Assembly: GCA_013397795.1 (NCBI GenBank)
Contig: VZTJ01001769.1
Location: 509,386 to 573,385 of the forward strand
DNA: 64,000 nt
DNA from: Orthonyx spaldingii
Lineage: Eukaryota; Chordata; Aves; Passeriformes; Orthonychidae
Direction: 5' to 3'
The notes under the pieces were generated by a model, which saw only the letters and a program-made list of their open reading frames with translations, did no database searches and was not told the DNA's origin. The translations under genes were made by a program, and so were the position numbers. Shown piece after piece: positions 50,057 through 60,905 of this stretch. Each line of letters opens with the position of its first letter. Position 1 is the first letter of the stretch.

Positions 50057-50196
50057 AAAAAATCATAAAATATTCTAAGTTGAAAGGGGCCCACAAGGAC
50101 CATTGAGTCCAACTTCCAAGTGCATTGTCTGTACAGAGGTCAAACCCGGAACCTTACACTATTAGTGCCATGCTCTAACCAACTGAGCTAATCTCA
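50057..50196 (-). mobile_element. tRNA-Ile-headed, CR1-tailed SINE (TguSINE1-like)
   Basis: On the minus strand this reads as a tRNA-derived head followed by a CR1-like tail. The head has a perfect A box TAGCTCAGTTGG (plus coordinates 50179-50190), an anticodon loop CTAATAG with anticodon AAT (50159-50165) and a near-consensus B box (50136-50147). The tail is GTTGGACTCAATGGTCCTTG, then CCCCTTTCAACTTAG and AATATTTTATGATTTT. That structure matches what I recall of TguSINE1 in songbirds, presumably mobilised by CR1 enzymes. It sits inside a CR1; flanking AAGGTTGGG and CAGGCTTGGGG may be an imperfect target-site duplication. Confidence 0.8.
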
Positions 50197-50486
50197 GGCT
50201 TGGGGCTGTTCAGCCTGGAAAAGAGAAAGTTGTGTGGAGACCTCACAGCAGCCTTCCAGTATCTGAAGGGGACCTACAGGGAAGCTGGAGAGGGGCTCTT
50301 CCTCAGGAACTGTAATGATAGGGCAAGGACTAACGGGTACAAGTTGAAAGGAGGGAAATTTAGCTTAAATATTAGAAAGAAATTATTTACTGTGGGAGTG
50401 GTTAGACACTGGAAGAGGTTGACCAGGGACATTGTGGATGCCCCAACCCTGACAGTGGTCACAGCCAGGTTGGATGGGGCTTGAGC

Positions 50487-50603
50487 AACAAAGCAAGAAA
50501 GAGTACTGGAAGACTAATTCCTCCCCCAGGAAAACAAGAGAAAACACTGTGTCCTAAGAGAATAGTCTGTATTCACTGTGATCCTTTATCCTTCGTGGCA
50601 ATA
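50487..50603 (+). repeat. 117-bp inverted repeat, left arm (inside CR1)
   Basis: Every base equals the reverse complement of 56071-56187. The segment begins AACAAAGCAAGAAAGAGTAC and ends CCTTCGTGGCAATA. It interrupts CR1 between GGGGCTTGAGC and GTGGAAGGTGACCC, where the family normally has only about ten more bases. This copy is therefore the newcomer and the right arm the likely template. Outside the 117 bases the match stops abruptly on both sides. Confidence 0.97.
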
Positions 50604-51397
50604 GTGGAAGGTGACCCTGCCCATGGAAGGGAGGTTGGGACTAGGTAATCTCTAAGGACCATTCCAACCCCTTAACATTCTATGATTCTATGATCCAGCA
50701 CAGCCAGAGAACAGCCAAATCAAGCCTGAGGATACCACAAAAAAGAGAGAAGATCCAGACCCACAGAGTAAGTAGCCTTTGATGCTCTGGGTATGTCAGG
50801 TTAACCTGTGAATATTAACTAAGACACTGACTGATATTTCTAAAAAAAAAGCAACATCCAAGTATATTATGATATGCCAAATAAATGTATCACAGTATTG
50901 CCTATAGCTATTGGTAGCAGTAGATGAATATCAACTCTCCATTAAACATGTTGTTTCACATAAATCTGAATATTTTGCAGAAGTTTAATTTTTTTTACTT
51001 TTTACAGAGAAAATTCAAAGTGTAATGCTAGGACATTTAATTTTGATGGGTTGTTTAAAGTATTGTAAACAATTCCTATGTATTATCTGTGTATAATATT
51101 AGGTATACTAAAGATGTACAGTTGCAACACTGAATGTCACTAAAAAAACAAAATGAAATGATTCAGAGGAAGATATTTTTAAATAATCCATTACTGACTT
51201 TTTTTTTTTTTAAGAATTAACAATTGTAGAAAATGGTTATTTTAGGAATAGTTTTTATTCTAATTGGGAACTAGAATTATTGAAATGTAGAATAGTCCAC
51301 AAGAAAAATTCAGTTCCCAGCTGGCTCTTTCCACTGGTCTAAATGGATTATTTTGGATACTGCTGAAACAATCCATGGCAAAGTCATTAGTTAGCTC

Positions 51398-51455
51398 TAG
51401 GAATTTGTGCAGGCTATAGAGTCAGTTGTGGATTGCTGGTTCAAATCCAGAGGGC
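51398..51455 (+). repeat. Possible MIR-like SINE head
   Basis: TTTGTGCAGGCTATAGAGTC, then AG, a spacer, and TGCTGGTTCAAATCCAGAG resemble the MIR order of AGCACAGGCTCTGGAGTCAG followed by GGGTTCGAATCC. The B-box-like GGTTCAAATCC is intact. Old and partial. Confidence 0.35.
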
Positions 51456-54400
51456 CTGGGTGGGTACATGGAATCATTGATAGTATGACCTCAGCCATGT
51501 GGTATGGGTTTACCTCCCTGGGTGTAGGTGACAGTAACAGAAAGAGCATTAATTAGTCCACTTGAGCATCTCAGCCAAGGGATGACATGGCAAAGCAGGG
51601 CCGCCTACTGTGCTCCAGGCTGCGCTGGGCTTGCTTCATGGATAAAAATGTAGCTTCCCTCTTCCAGGTCCAATCCAGGTTTTATTAGCACTATTACTGT
51701 GATGCCAAAGGAAAAGCTAGCAAGAATAAGAAGAAAGCATCAGACTAGGTAATTGGTTAGAGATGGTACCCTGGGAAGACAGGGACAAAAGGCAATGAGC
51801 TGTAGCCAGCCACACAATCTAAAGTAACAAGCAGTCAGCACTGGATTAGCAACCAAGGCAACATTAATAATTTAACTACAGTGTTCACAATGATTTAACC
51901 ATGCTATTCAGAGCACAAAGCTAATGGTGATATAGTGAATGAAGCTAGAAGAAGGTAATATTCAAAAAGTTTGTAAGTGTCAGCACATAAAAGAATCCCT
52001 ATTGGAAAAGGCAATGTTCAAATTTTTAGTTCTTTCTTGTTTCCTGAAAAACACAGAAGGCAAGCATTTAAGTTTTGGTAGTTATTTTTTAGTGTTTTCC
52101 AGCCATGAAGGGGTGGGCTGTTTCAGAAGTTCCTATTGACAGCCAACTTACAGAGTGTGATAGACCAACACATTATGCTGTCTTTGAAAACTGAATAACA
52201 AATGGTTTTGCTATTTACAAGTCAGAAGTGAAGGAATGGATCTGAGCAACAGAGCACCCTCCCAAAATATACAAACCTCTCTCTGCATGCCCCACCTGCA
52301 AATTCTGCCTTCATCTAAGTTAATATTATGTTATAGCTCATCCTAATTCATGAACGGCTGCAAAAAGCAGTATAAAGTGAGAACACAGGAATGTGGTAGC
52401 TCAGAACAGGCTCTCAGAATTTATTTTATCACTTGCCTACACACAGAGTCATACCACTCTACTGCTGTGATTAAAATGGTAGAAGCTCTCTCTAAGGATT
52501 ACACCCACTACTTTATCACAGAAGATATTTGTCTGAATTAAATCCATGATTGTCCCATGTTGCACTCTCTCACTCCATGAAGTTAAATGCTTTTCTAAAA
52601 GTGACCGTGTAAAATGGCTGCTGTTTTTGCACCTGGCGTGCTTTGTGCATGTATTCCTAGGCAGAGTTTTTACTGTAGTAACAAAAACAAAAAGGATTTT
52701 TACAGTCCTTTATTTGCGCTAGCATTGAAGAGTCCATATAGTCAGGAAAAAAATGAATTAGATTTGATTGTGCCTCACATATCCTGATTGAAGCACTACT
52801 GCAAACTCCAACTGCTGCAACAAATTCTGCTAATTGCATTGTGCAAACTAGCTACAGAGCCTGGGCTGAAGGAAAATTTAAACTCCCAAGGAAAACACAT
52901 TATTACATCACGTACTGCAGGCTGCTCTCAACTTCAAGTTGCAGTGGCCCACCAAATCAAATGGCACAGTCTTGGAGCTCTGTGAATTCCCTCTGAGCTG
53001 GAAACTATGCAGGTCCAAAGTACTCACCAGGTGCTGGGGATATTTTGGTTAGCTCTGGGCTGGTTCTAAGTGCACACTACAGGAAATGATTTCTGCTCCT
53101 ATTGACAGCATTTCTGTGAAAAAACTATATCTAAGAAGTCCTGTGGAGGCACTAGGGTAGTGGAGGGGGTGCAACTGTGATATTTAGAGTTTGTTCAGTT
53201 TATGTGCAAAAACTATGTCAAACTAGATTTCCTTCTGTGGTAGTCACATGAGAAAGGATCCAGTGAGGCTGGAACTTAAGGTTGTCCCTACATCTCTAAG
53301 TACATTGAAACTGTTCTTGCTAAATTTATGTTGGTCATACCAGGCAGAAGGGTAGCCCCAATTGTTCTGGATCTTAAGGATAAAAAAAGTTAGTTCTATA
53401 GAGAGGCTAAAAGCAAGGCTAGATTTGTCTTTGGTTGACAAAATGTGGTATGAACTGTACCACTCAACTTTTTGGCTCAAAGCTTCATCTACATAACAAT
53501 GCAGTGCTGTCATTAGTAATACCACTACAGGACATCTTTTCTGAGTTAACAAAAATATTAGGCATGCTGTTAATACCACCCATTTCACATGTTGATGTGG
53601 TAAATGATTATTTCTACTGCTTACCTTCTGCATTATTTTATATTTTGTCCCAGTTTTTATATAAGTGAAACCGCTAAGAATTCCTGCCTTGAGCCCCTAC
53701 CTTTGTGCAGACGGTCTTTAGATCAAACCCAAAGAAAAGCTGAACAATCATATTCCCAGCAAGAACAAAGGCCTGGCTGAGCCCATGATTCAAGTTACGA
53801 GATTTGCAGTGGGCTTTGTGCAACGCATATGCAAGGAGCATCCTTGCCAGGCTCCCTTCCACAACTAGCAGGGTGGTCTGGTCCCCAGCAGACTGACAGG
53901 GGTTCCTGCCGCCCCTCCACTTCTGAGCCTCTACTAGAGAGCTAAAATGTTGAAAAGTGAGTTTATTTGGATTTCTTTAACTGAAAAGAAAAGAGAGCTA
54001 CAGAAAAAGTGGTTGTGGTCAGATTATATTGTCTCTTTAATCTCCTGTGTGTCTATACCAGGTCTGCAGCAGTGACACACTAACAAACACTGCTAAGTCA
54101 GACTTTACTCTTCATGCCCTTCACACTTTCTATGCATTAACTACAACCTTCCCATGGATGTGCTTGGATGATTTTTCCTGCTTATTCCTGTTTGTCATGT
54201 CCTCTTCCTTCAGTACTTATCTTTGAGGAGCAGAAACCAGGCTTGGCTTGCTACTGAGAAAAACACATACAAAGACGTGCCTTCTACATCTTCCTCTGAG
54301 GACCTCATGTCACAGCCAGCAGAGGAATTGGCACTATTTTACCATAATTGAATATCCTGAGGCATGAGCTCCATCCAGCCTCAGTAAGTGTTGATAGGCA

Positions 54401-55527
54401 AAGACTTGCAATAGAAGTCACTGAGGAAAACTCCACAGAGCTGATGTTGGCAGGTGACTAGGAAGCCCTAATCCCCTTGGATCAGGGTACAGCCGTGTGC
54501 TGAAAGGATCAGTCTTTGGTTTATGGATAAATTTATGATTCTTACCAAAATTCTTTGATTGTTTCAGACAAATTAGATTCATCAGAAAGAGTTGTTTTTA
54601 CAGGTCATTTTTATTTTTGAAGATTATCTTCTGAAAACAAGAGCCTTGTTTACTGTCCTTTTGATAGATGTGATTTTGTCATGCCAGACTCCAGTTTTGT
54701 CATCCTTTCCCAACTGATTGAGTAGTGTTGTTCTAGAATGTCAGACTTCCTCTGGATGTTAAACTTACTACAGCAAATTCACCTTGGGATGAATCTCCAT
54801 CATAGAAGCAATACTGCCTTCAATGATTGCATTGAACATAACTTAAAATATATTTACTGATTTTGCAAGACTTTAATGAGCTTTGGAAAGTTTTTGAAAC
54901 TATTTAACATCCTTAGAAGAAAGCTGGTATAAAAAGAAAATGTTACTTATATAAAACACATCAGGATGCCATGGAGGGAAGAGCCATATACAGACCATTT
55001 ACTGTGCTCAAAGCGGATTTAGCTCTCAACAGTGTGTTGAGAAAGTTAAACTGCCTCTTAGCCAGTGCCAGCTGCACCAGAGGCTGCTTTCAGATATGTT
55101 TAATGGGCAGGGATCCAGCATTACTGTCATATCTACTTCCATCCTTTGCCTGTCCCTGCAGTATATAGTGGCATTTTCACATTGTATGAAGCCTATTTAG
55201 TAGTGAAGATCCTTTCCTGAGCAATTTTGTAGCTTCAAGTCTTAGGTCAAGCAAAAGAAGAAACATCAGCCTCCCCCGTCCCCCCCAAAGAAAAAGATCG
55301 TTTTCCCCACATAAAGAAAAATAAGTCTATCAATTTTAAACATTTGTTCTAGAGGAGTTACTCCTACTGGTCTCCTTTTATTTTCTTTTCCTTAGTTTTT
55401 AATTACTTTTCTCTTAACCGCTCCACAAGACATCTCTCTTCCCAGCCCAGAGGGAATGACTGAAGCTCCTGTTTGACTATGCCGGTGCTTTGCTGACAGC
55501 TGTACTGCTAGTTTTGCCTTCTTATCT

Positions 55528-55554
55528 TTGTTGTTGTAGTTGTTGTTGTTTTTC
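55528..55554 (+). repeat. GTT microsatellite
   Basis: TTG/GTT units interrupted once by GTA; supplies an artificial polypyrimidine-like tract before the AG at 55559. Confidence 0.8.
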
Positions 55555-55869
55555 CTTAGCTCTTGGGATTGGCTAATAGAAGATCTCTGCTGTGAAGCCC
55601 ATCTACAACATGGCAGGGTCATTGTTTCCCTCTGGCAAAGGAGTTTTTGTTTGCAACAGGTGAGGATGAGTTGGTGCAAACAGCAAGCTGTGTGTCGTAG
55701 TAACTCCACCAGCTTTGAGGGTCTTTATCAAAGTACCTCACTCAGTGATACATACAAAAGAGGACATGAAGCTGATCTCTGGAAAGGAAGTACAGAAAAT
55801 TTCTGTTTGTGCCAGACCCCAGTGAAGTCCAAGTGAGTGCCCAAGTGTCCCATCATTGTCCTTTCCTGT

Positions 55870-55952
55870 TAGCACATGGAGCACAATGGGACAGCAGTCC
55901 TACTAAGAGCCTCTAGGGGCTACTGCAGTTCAATAAATCACAATAAATAAAA
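55870..55952. repeat. Ancient amniote interspersed repeat remnant
   Basis: GCACATGGAGCACAATGGGA, then AGAGCCTCTAGGGGCTACTG and CAATAAATCACAATAAATAA follow the order of an old amniote repeat with a GCACAATGGGG...CCTAGGCGCTAC...AATAAATAA end. The family is recognised by motif order only; no name assigned. Confidence 0.4.
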
Positions 55953-56070
55953 TGCAAATCCAGTTTTGAGTCTGGTAAGGGCTGTGTTAATCTCTGGTGT
56001 GTTATCTTGGACTTCAGAAGAGTTACATGCAATGGAATATTGCCCACTGAGCCTTTGCTGACTGCTCTCA

Positions 56071-56187
56071 TATTGCCACGAAGGATAAAGGATCACAGTG
56101 AATACAGACTATTCTCTTAGGACACAGTGTTTTCTCTTGTTTTCCTGGGGGAGGAATTAGTCTTCCAGTACTCTTTCTTGCTTTGTT
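56071..56187 (-). repeat. 117-bp inverted repeat, right arm (probable template)
   Basis: Exact reverse complement of 50487-50603. It lies in sequence with no recognised repeat on either side (CTGACTGCTCTCA before, CCCTGCTTTCTGA after), consistent with being the original location. The arms are separated by 5467 bp. Confidence 0.97.
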
Positions 56188-59053
56188 CCCTGCTTTCTGA
56201 TACTATTATAAAAGTAGCATCTTTAGCTTATGCTGGGTTCTGCAGAGAACACACCAATTTTGTGTACATAACAAGTTATTTCACTCTTTGCTAGCACTTT
56301 AATGAAATTCGCTTTTATTTGAGTTAATCAGAATCAATGTTTTACTAATTTTCTCTTTAAAGATACCATGCACCCTTGATAATTCTCTCCCACCACATGG
56401 GGTTTGGTTCACTGTGAAGTGTTGCATGCACCATATGAGGCATAGCAAGAGAATGTGCATGTGAGAGAAGGAGCAAGCTTGAGAGCAACATACTTAAGAA
56501 ATTCAGAATTTAGGAGGAAATCTCTACAGGGTATCAAAGCAAATTTCACTCCAAGAAGGTTTTGCTGTGTCAATAGATGTAGCACAAAGGCTGCCTGTTG
56601 TTTCACAAACAATGAATCTTCTCCAGCCTATAAATAATGTAAAGACAAGTCTCAAGATTTTTTAAAAATTCTGCTAGCTTGAGGCTACCTACCCAGCATG
56701 CCTCCTTGTTTACAACTTCCACTACAAACATATATTGTGTTTGTTTTTAGACAAACATCGGCTTTCCTGACTCCTGCAATTAACCTCCAGTACATATTAG
56801 CAGCAGCCTTTTAAGCAGTTTTTACATCCAGTGGTACTGGGCAGTACGGTCATGGAGTGGTTGGCTCTACACTACGGACAAGTGATCTCCTTGGCAGGAG
56901 GTGTGTGGTGCAGTCCCTTCACCTACAGTGCTGATGAGTTACTGCCAATCCATAGGAAGCACCTGCTCCTCAGGTAAATTCCTTAAGCAATTTATAAAGG
57001 TAAAATTAAATGGTGCCTTGAGTAAAGATGCTGCCACACCCTACATGGATCTTGGGGATATAAATGGGATCTACATGAAGGAATGGATTTGTAAAGTTCA
57101 ATTTTTTTGTCCAAGGGTTGTCCTTTGTGTGAGAGGGCCTGAACTCCCAACATCTCCAAGAGTGCAGATGAGTGCCCTTACTGCTTGAACCCTCTTCAGA
57201 TCTTCTTGTCCTTTCATACTGCATTTTTCTGTGCACATACAGTAAGCCCAGGGGAGAGACCTTGTGCTTAGGCTAACATGTCTTGCCAAGGTTAGGGCCC
57301 CTTGCAGAGCATGGAGTCATGTGCTTGGACTCTGGCGGGATGCCGAGGGCACAGACCCCGTGCATGGCCCTTCCTACCCAGCAGTGTCTCCTAGGAAATA
57401 CAGGTGCTTGTCTGTTTTGTGTGGTGTCTGATTCTGTCCCTATGGGCGAGGTGTACTCTATGACAAGTGTTTGTTCACATAGCTTTTAGAATCTCATTAG
57501 ATGCTCGGAAAGAAGGTTTGTGTGCAGTCAGGAATACAGGGCATTTATAGAGCTTACAGAAAAGGCAACAAAAGTCAAGACGCTGATGGGTGTGGGAAAC
57601 TAAGGAGACTTGGATAGCAAGGCTGGAGTTAAGCAGTTAAAATCCACTTTCTTTCAATTTCATCCACTTTTACTCTTTATTGGAATGATCCTGAAACATA
57701 GTGTTAAAAAAATCAAATTTGGGTCAAGGACAATTTAGTCTATAGCTCTACAATTTATATGAAAAACTTGTAATAATGAAAAGCTTCTGTCTGGGATCTG
57801 AGTCTTGGCTACTTTTACGTGTCCTCAGAGTTTTCTGTTTGTTTTTACTCCCTCTGGTTTTCCTGGAGGCTTTTTACAAATGAACCAGGGTTTTTAAAAG
57901 TGAATGCAATTTATTTAAAAACACATTTGAGGTTCGAAAAGATGCAAGTAGTTCATTCTAATATGATGTAATAGACCAAGACTATAAAAGAGTATGGTCC
58001 ACACCAGAGAATTGGATTGATTGTTGAGATCAGTCGAGGATCTCTAAATCTTGGCTGACAGGTGTCTATCCACACAATGACAGCAACACAATAAACTGCT
58101 CAGCCACATTCTGTGACTGGACAGAGAGGAAAATTCTTGTCTTCCCTGCTACAGGCTGATTCACTAAGGATAGAAGGGAAGTAGTGTCTTGGACAATCTA
58201 TGACTGAACCATTGTGTCAGTGATACTCAGTAAGGAGATTTCAGCCTCGCGGTTGCCATAACCATAAAGCGTACCTGCAAAGTATAAGCAAGAAAAAGTC
58301 TTGAGTTGTGTGAATTTAAGAAAGCAGCAAGCGGGGGGGGAAGGTTCACCAAGTCAGATGCTGGTCCTGTCTGTCCCCCAGAAGGTGAACTATTCTCAGG
58401 CTTTCATTAGCTCTTAAAATTCCAGCTGCATATCTAATTTCCAGGCCCTACATATCCAGCTGAGGTATTACTTCCTTACTGCCCAAGTCAGGTTTTGTGT
58501 TCTACAAATGCTCTACAGAAATATCATTATAAATCCATAGCTGAAAGGGCCTGTGCATCTTAAGTGCTCTTTCGTTTTCTACCTCTGAATATTCTGCCAG
58601 CAGAGATTTAGAACATTGGCTCTGTAAATGCTTTCATGTCAAGACTAAAGGCAACACTTGTTTAATTCATTCTTTGACCCAACAGCAGCTTTATCTTAGG
58701 TTATCACTTGTTAAGCTCTCTAGAATGTTTTAAACATGAAGGGGGTTGCTGTGTATATATATCCAGTGTATTGTATTTTACTTATATAAATTTGACAGTA
58801 GTGATTCATAAACATCAAAACCATTTCCTTTCTGTGCTGCAAATTATGCTTTTCTTTAGCTCCATTTACAGGGCGTGTAACCCACTTTAGACAAAAGAAC
58901 AACAAAAAAAATAAAATTGTATTTATCATCTACCTAATTTGTAATCCTTTATTGTAGGTCAGTAGAGGTCCCAGATTTATATACATCTGCTTACACGTAT
59001 ATATTTTTATATATACTTCTGTGTATAAAATAAAGTTTTGGTGTGCATATAAA

Positions 59054-59073
59054 TGTACCTGTATGTACCTGTA
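59054..59073 (+). repeat. 10-bp tandem duplication
   Basis: TGTACCTGTA occurs twice in tandem, in an AT/TG-rich low-complexity region (58980-59115). Confidence 0.85.
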
Positions 59074-60881
59074 TGTTTGGGTACATGTGTATTTATAGGT
59101 ATAAATATGCACACACACAAGGACAATTGTAGCAATATTATATGCTGTGGTGTAAATGGAGGACTGGAGCTATACATCAAATGTACTGCAACCTGATTAG
59201 AATAACAACTAAGGTTTGCTGTACATCAAAATAATTTACTCTACACTGTAAACCAATCATTTCTGTAAGCATAGGATTTATCTCTAAGTCATCAAAACAC
59301 AACTAAAATTTAAAATCAGCATCTAATAACGACCCCTCAGAAATGACATCAACAGAATCCTTCTGGATTTGCATTGCATAACATGTATCAGAAACAAAAA
59401 AATCTTGTATTATAGAGTCACAAGACTCTTGGTATCAGTCTGTATATTTACTCCCAACAACGGTGTTGTCTACACCATTGAGCAGATAACTTTTAACTTG
59501 AACACCCTATTCTTGGGGTAAAGTCTGATTCCTCTCTCTCTAAACATCATGACAAGATCTGAGTACTTGCCATCCTCTTATTGTCTCTTTAAAAAAGCCA
59601 AAACAACCAGCTAAAGAAAAACTAACAAAGGACATAGGCACTGACAGCAGCAGACCTCTGTCAGATGCAGTGGCCCTGAGTAATTTCTCAACAAAACACA
59701 TTAACAGGAGTAACATGAAAAAAAATACTCTGAATGGAAGAACAGGACAGCAAAAGTTTCAGCTCCATCAGGAAGGAGGTACTTGACATATGTGGGAGAC
59801 AGCTAGACAAAGTTTAAATGATCTGCTTTGCAAAAGCAAGTAGTAGTTGCCAGCAGCAAGGGGGATACTTAGAAGGGAGATTTATTTTTGACACCTGTTT
59901 GTTTTGAAGCACTGTGTGGGTTTAATAGTTTTCAGTTGGTGCAGGCAGCAATACCTATGAAAATACGGTATAGAACTGCAGAAAGAATGTGCCTCGTACA
60001 GAATTAACTGGTTGTGGCAAGTGTGCAGAACAGACAGCAGGGTGAGCAAGAACAGTGTGATAATATGAGTTGGAACTAGCCCTGACTAATAAAACCAGCA
60101 GAAGATGTTACCTACAGTGGGGTTCAGCTCCACTAGTCACAGCTGTCAAAAAAGTTAGATATCTGTCAAATCTAATCCCTTACGCTCCTGAGGCTGGTGA
60201 GACACCAGCACAAAAGGCAGATTCAGAGGTTAATGAATCCCAGCTATTTGGAAGAGAGCTTAAAACAGAAGGACCTGTCCTCTCAAAGGACAAAACCAAA
60301 CACCAAGGATAAAACCTCCTTACTTTTTCCACAGCTGTAGTAACATGAAGGCAACCCCATTTATGACCCAGGCTGATGCTCATAAGAAAAAAACAGTACT
60401 CTAACACAATAGACATGCTGGAACAGCCAAAATCCTGTTTTGCATGTGTGGTTGGAGTTGGAGGGAAATAACTTCATAAAATACTCCAACACTAGGCACT
60501 GTGAAAGATACAGACACACAGTGGTAGGCATTTCTGATAAACTGGTTCTATATGCCATGAAAGCTAAAAGGGTTTTAGCCATATAGCTATAACCAAAAAT
60601 ATCAAGCCCCAGACAAGGTAGACTGAGCTCCCTGATGCACCAGACACCAGAAAAACTTTCAATTGCTGAAGTTTTAGTTCCCTTTTGAGTTCAGAATGGC
60701 TTCTATTTCAATTTGCTGTCATAACCTGTAACAAAGGAAAAGTCATAGCTCACACCGAACAACAAAACCATACTTCCTTTTTTTTAAAGAACATACACAT
60801 ATTTTAAGAAGTATAAACAGTTAGAAAGCCCTGAGAGCAGTTGATGCTAATGATTTTCTATTCAATGCATGGAATTTTCTT

Positions 60882-60905
60882 AAATAAATAGATTAATAAA
60901 TAAAT
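60882..60905 (+). repeat. AAAT-type microsatellite
   Basis: Two short TAAA/ATAA runs separated by GATT. Confidence 0.75.

Larger units (their letters stand above)
49425..50694 (+). mobile_element. Long CR1 LINE remnant with two nested insertions
   Basis: The longest CR1 copy here. It starts inside the reverse-transcriptase region, where the frame at 49426-49701 still reads LGSILGPGLFNIFVGDMGSE and then SKFAEDITLC. The position expected to hold the catalytic F-x-D-D box is FAED, so the first of the two aspartates is replaced. A deletion and frameshifts follow near 49700-49760. CR1 then continues through GCCCAGAAAGCCAATCACAT, CTGGGCTGCATCAAAAGCAG and GTGAGATACCACCTGGAGTG. A SINE interrupts it at 50057-50196 and a 117-bp foreign segment at 50487-50603. 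It resumes with GTGGAAGGTGACCCTGCCC and ends in CATTCTATGATTCTATGAT. Non-coding. Confidence 0.93.
50695..55869. other. No gene recognised; spacer between inverted arms
   Basis: Unique-looking AT-rich DNA with a possible MIR-like trace (51398-51455) and a GTT run (55528-55554). A segment at 55560-55659 has acceptor and donor signals but no convincing peptide (see rejected items). Confidence 0.5.

Noticed and set aside
50125..50196. Functional minus-strand tRNA-Ile gene
   Set aside because: The anticodon stem and B box carry mismatches, no acceptor stem pairs, and a CR1-type tail follows directly, so it is a SINE head.
55560..55659. Possible 100-bp exon after a GTT run
   Set aside because: The polypyrimidine tract is a microsatellite, and the tryptophan- and cysteine-rich peptide does not resemble the other candidates.
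56931..56975. Possible 45-bp micro-exon in compatible phase
   Set aside because: Too short for its open frame to be informative; splice signals of this quality arise often by chance in 64 kb.
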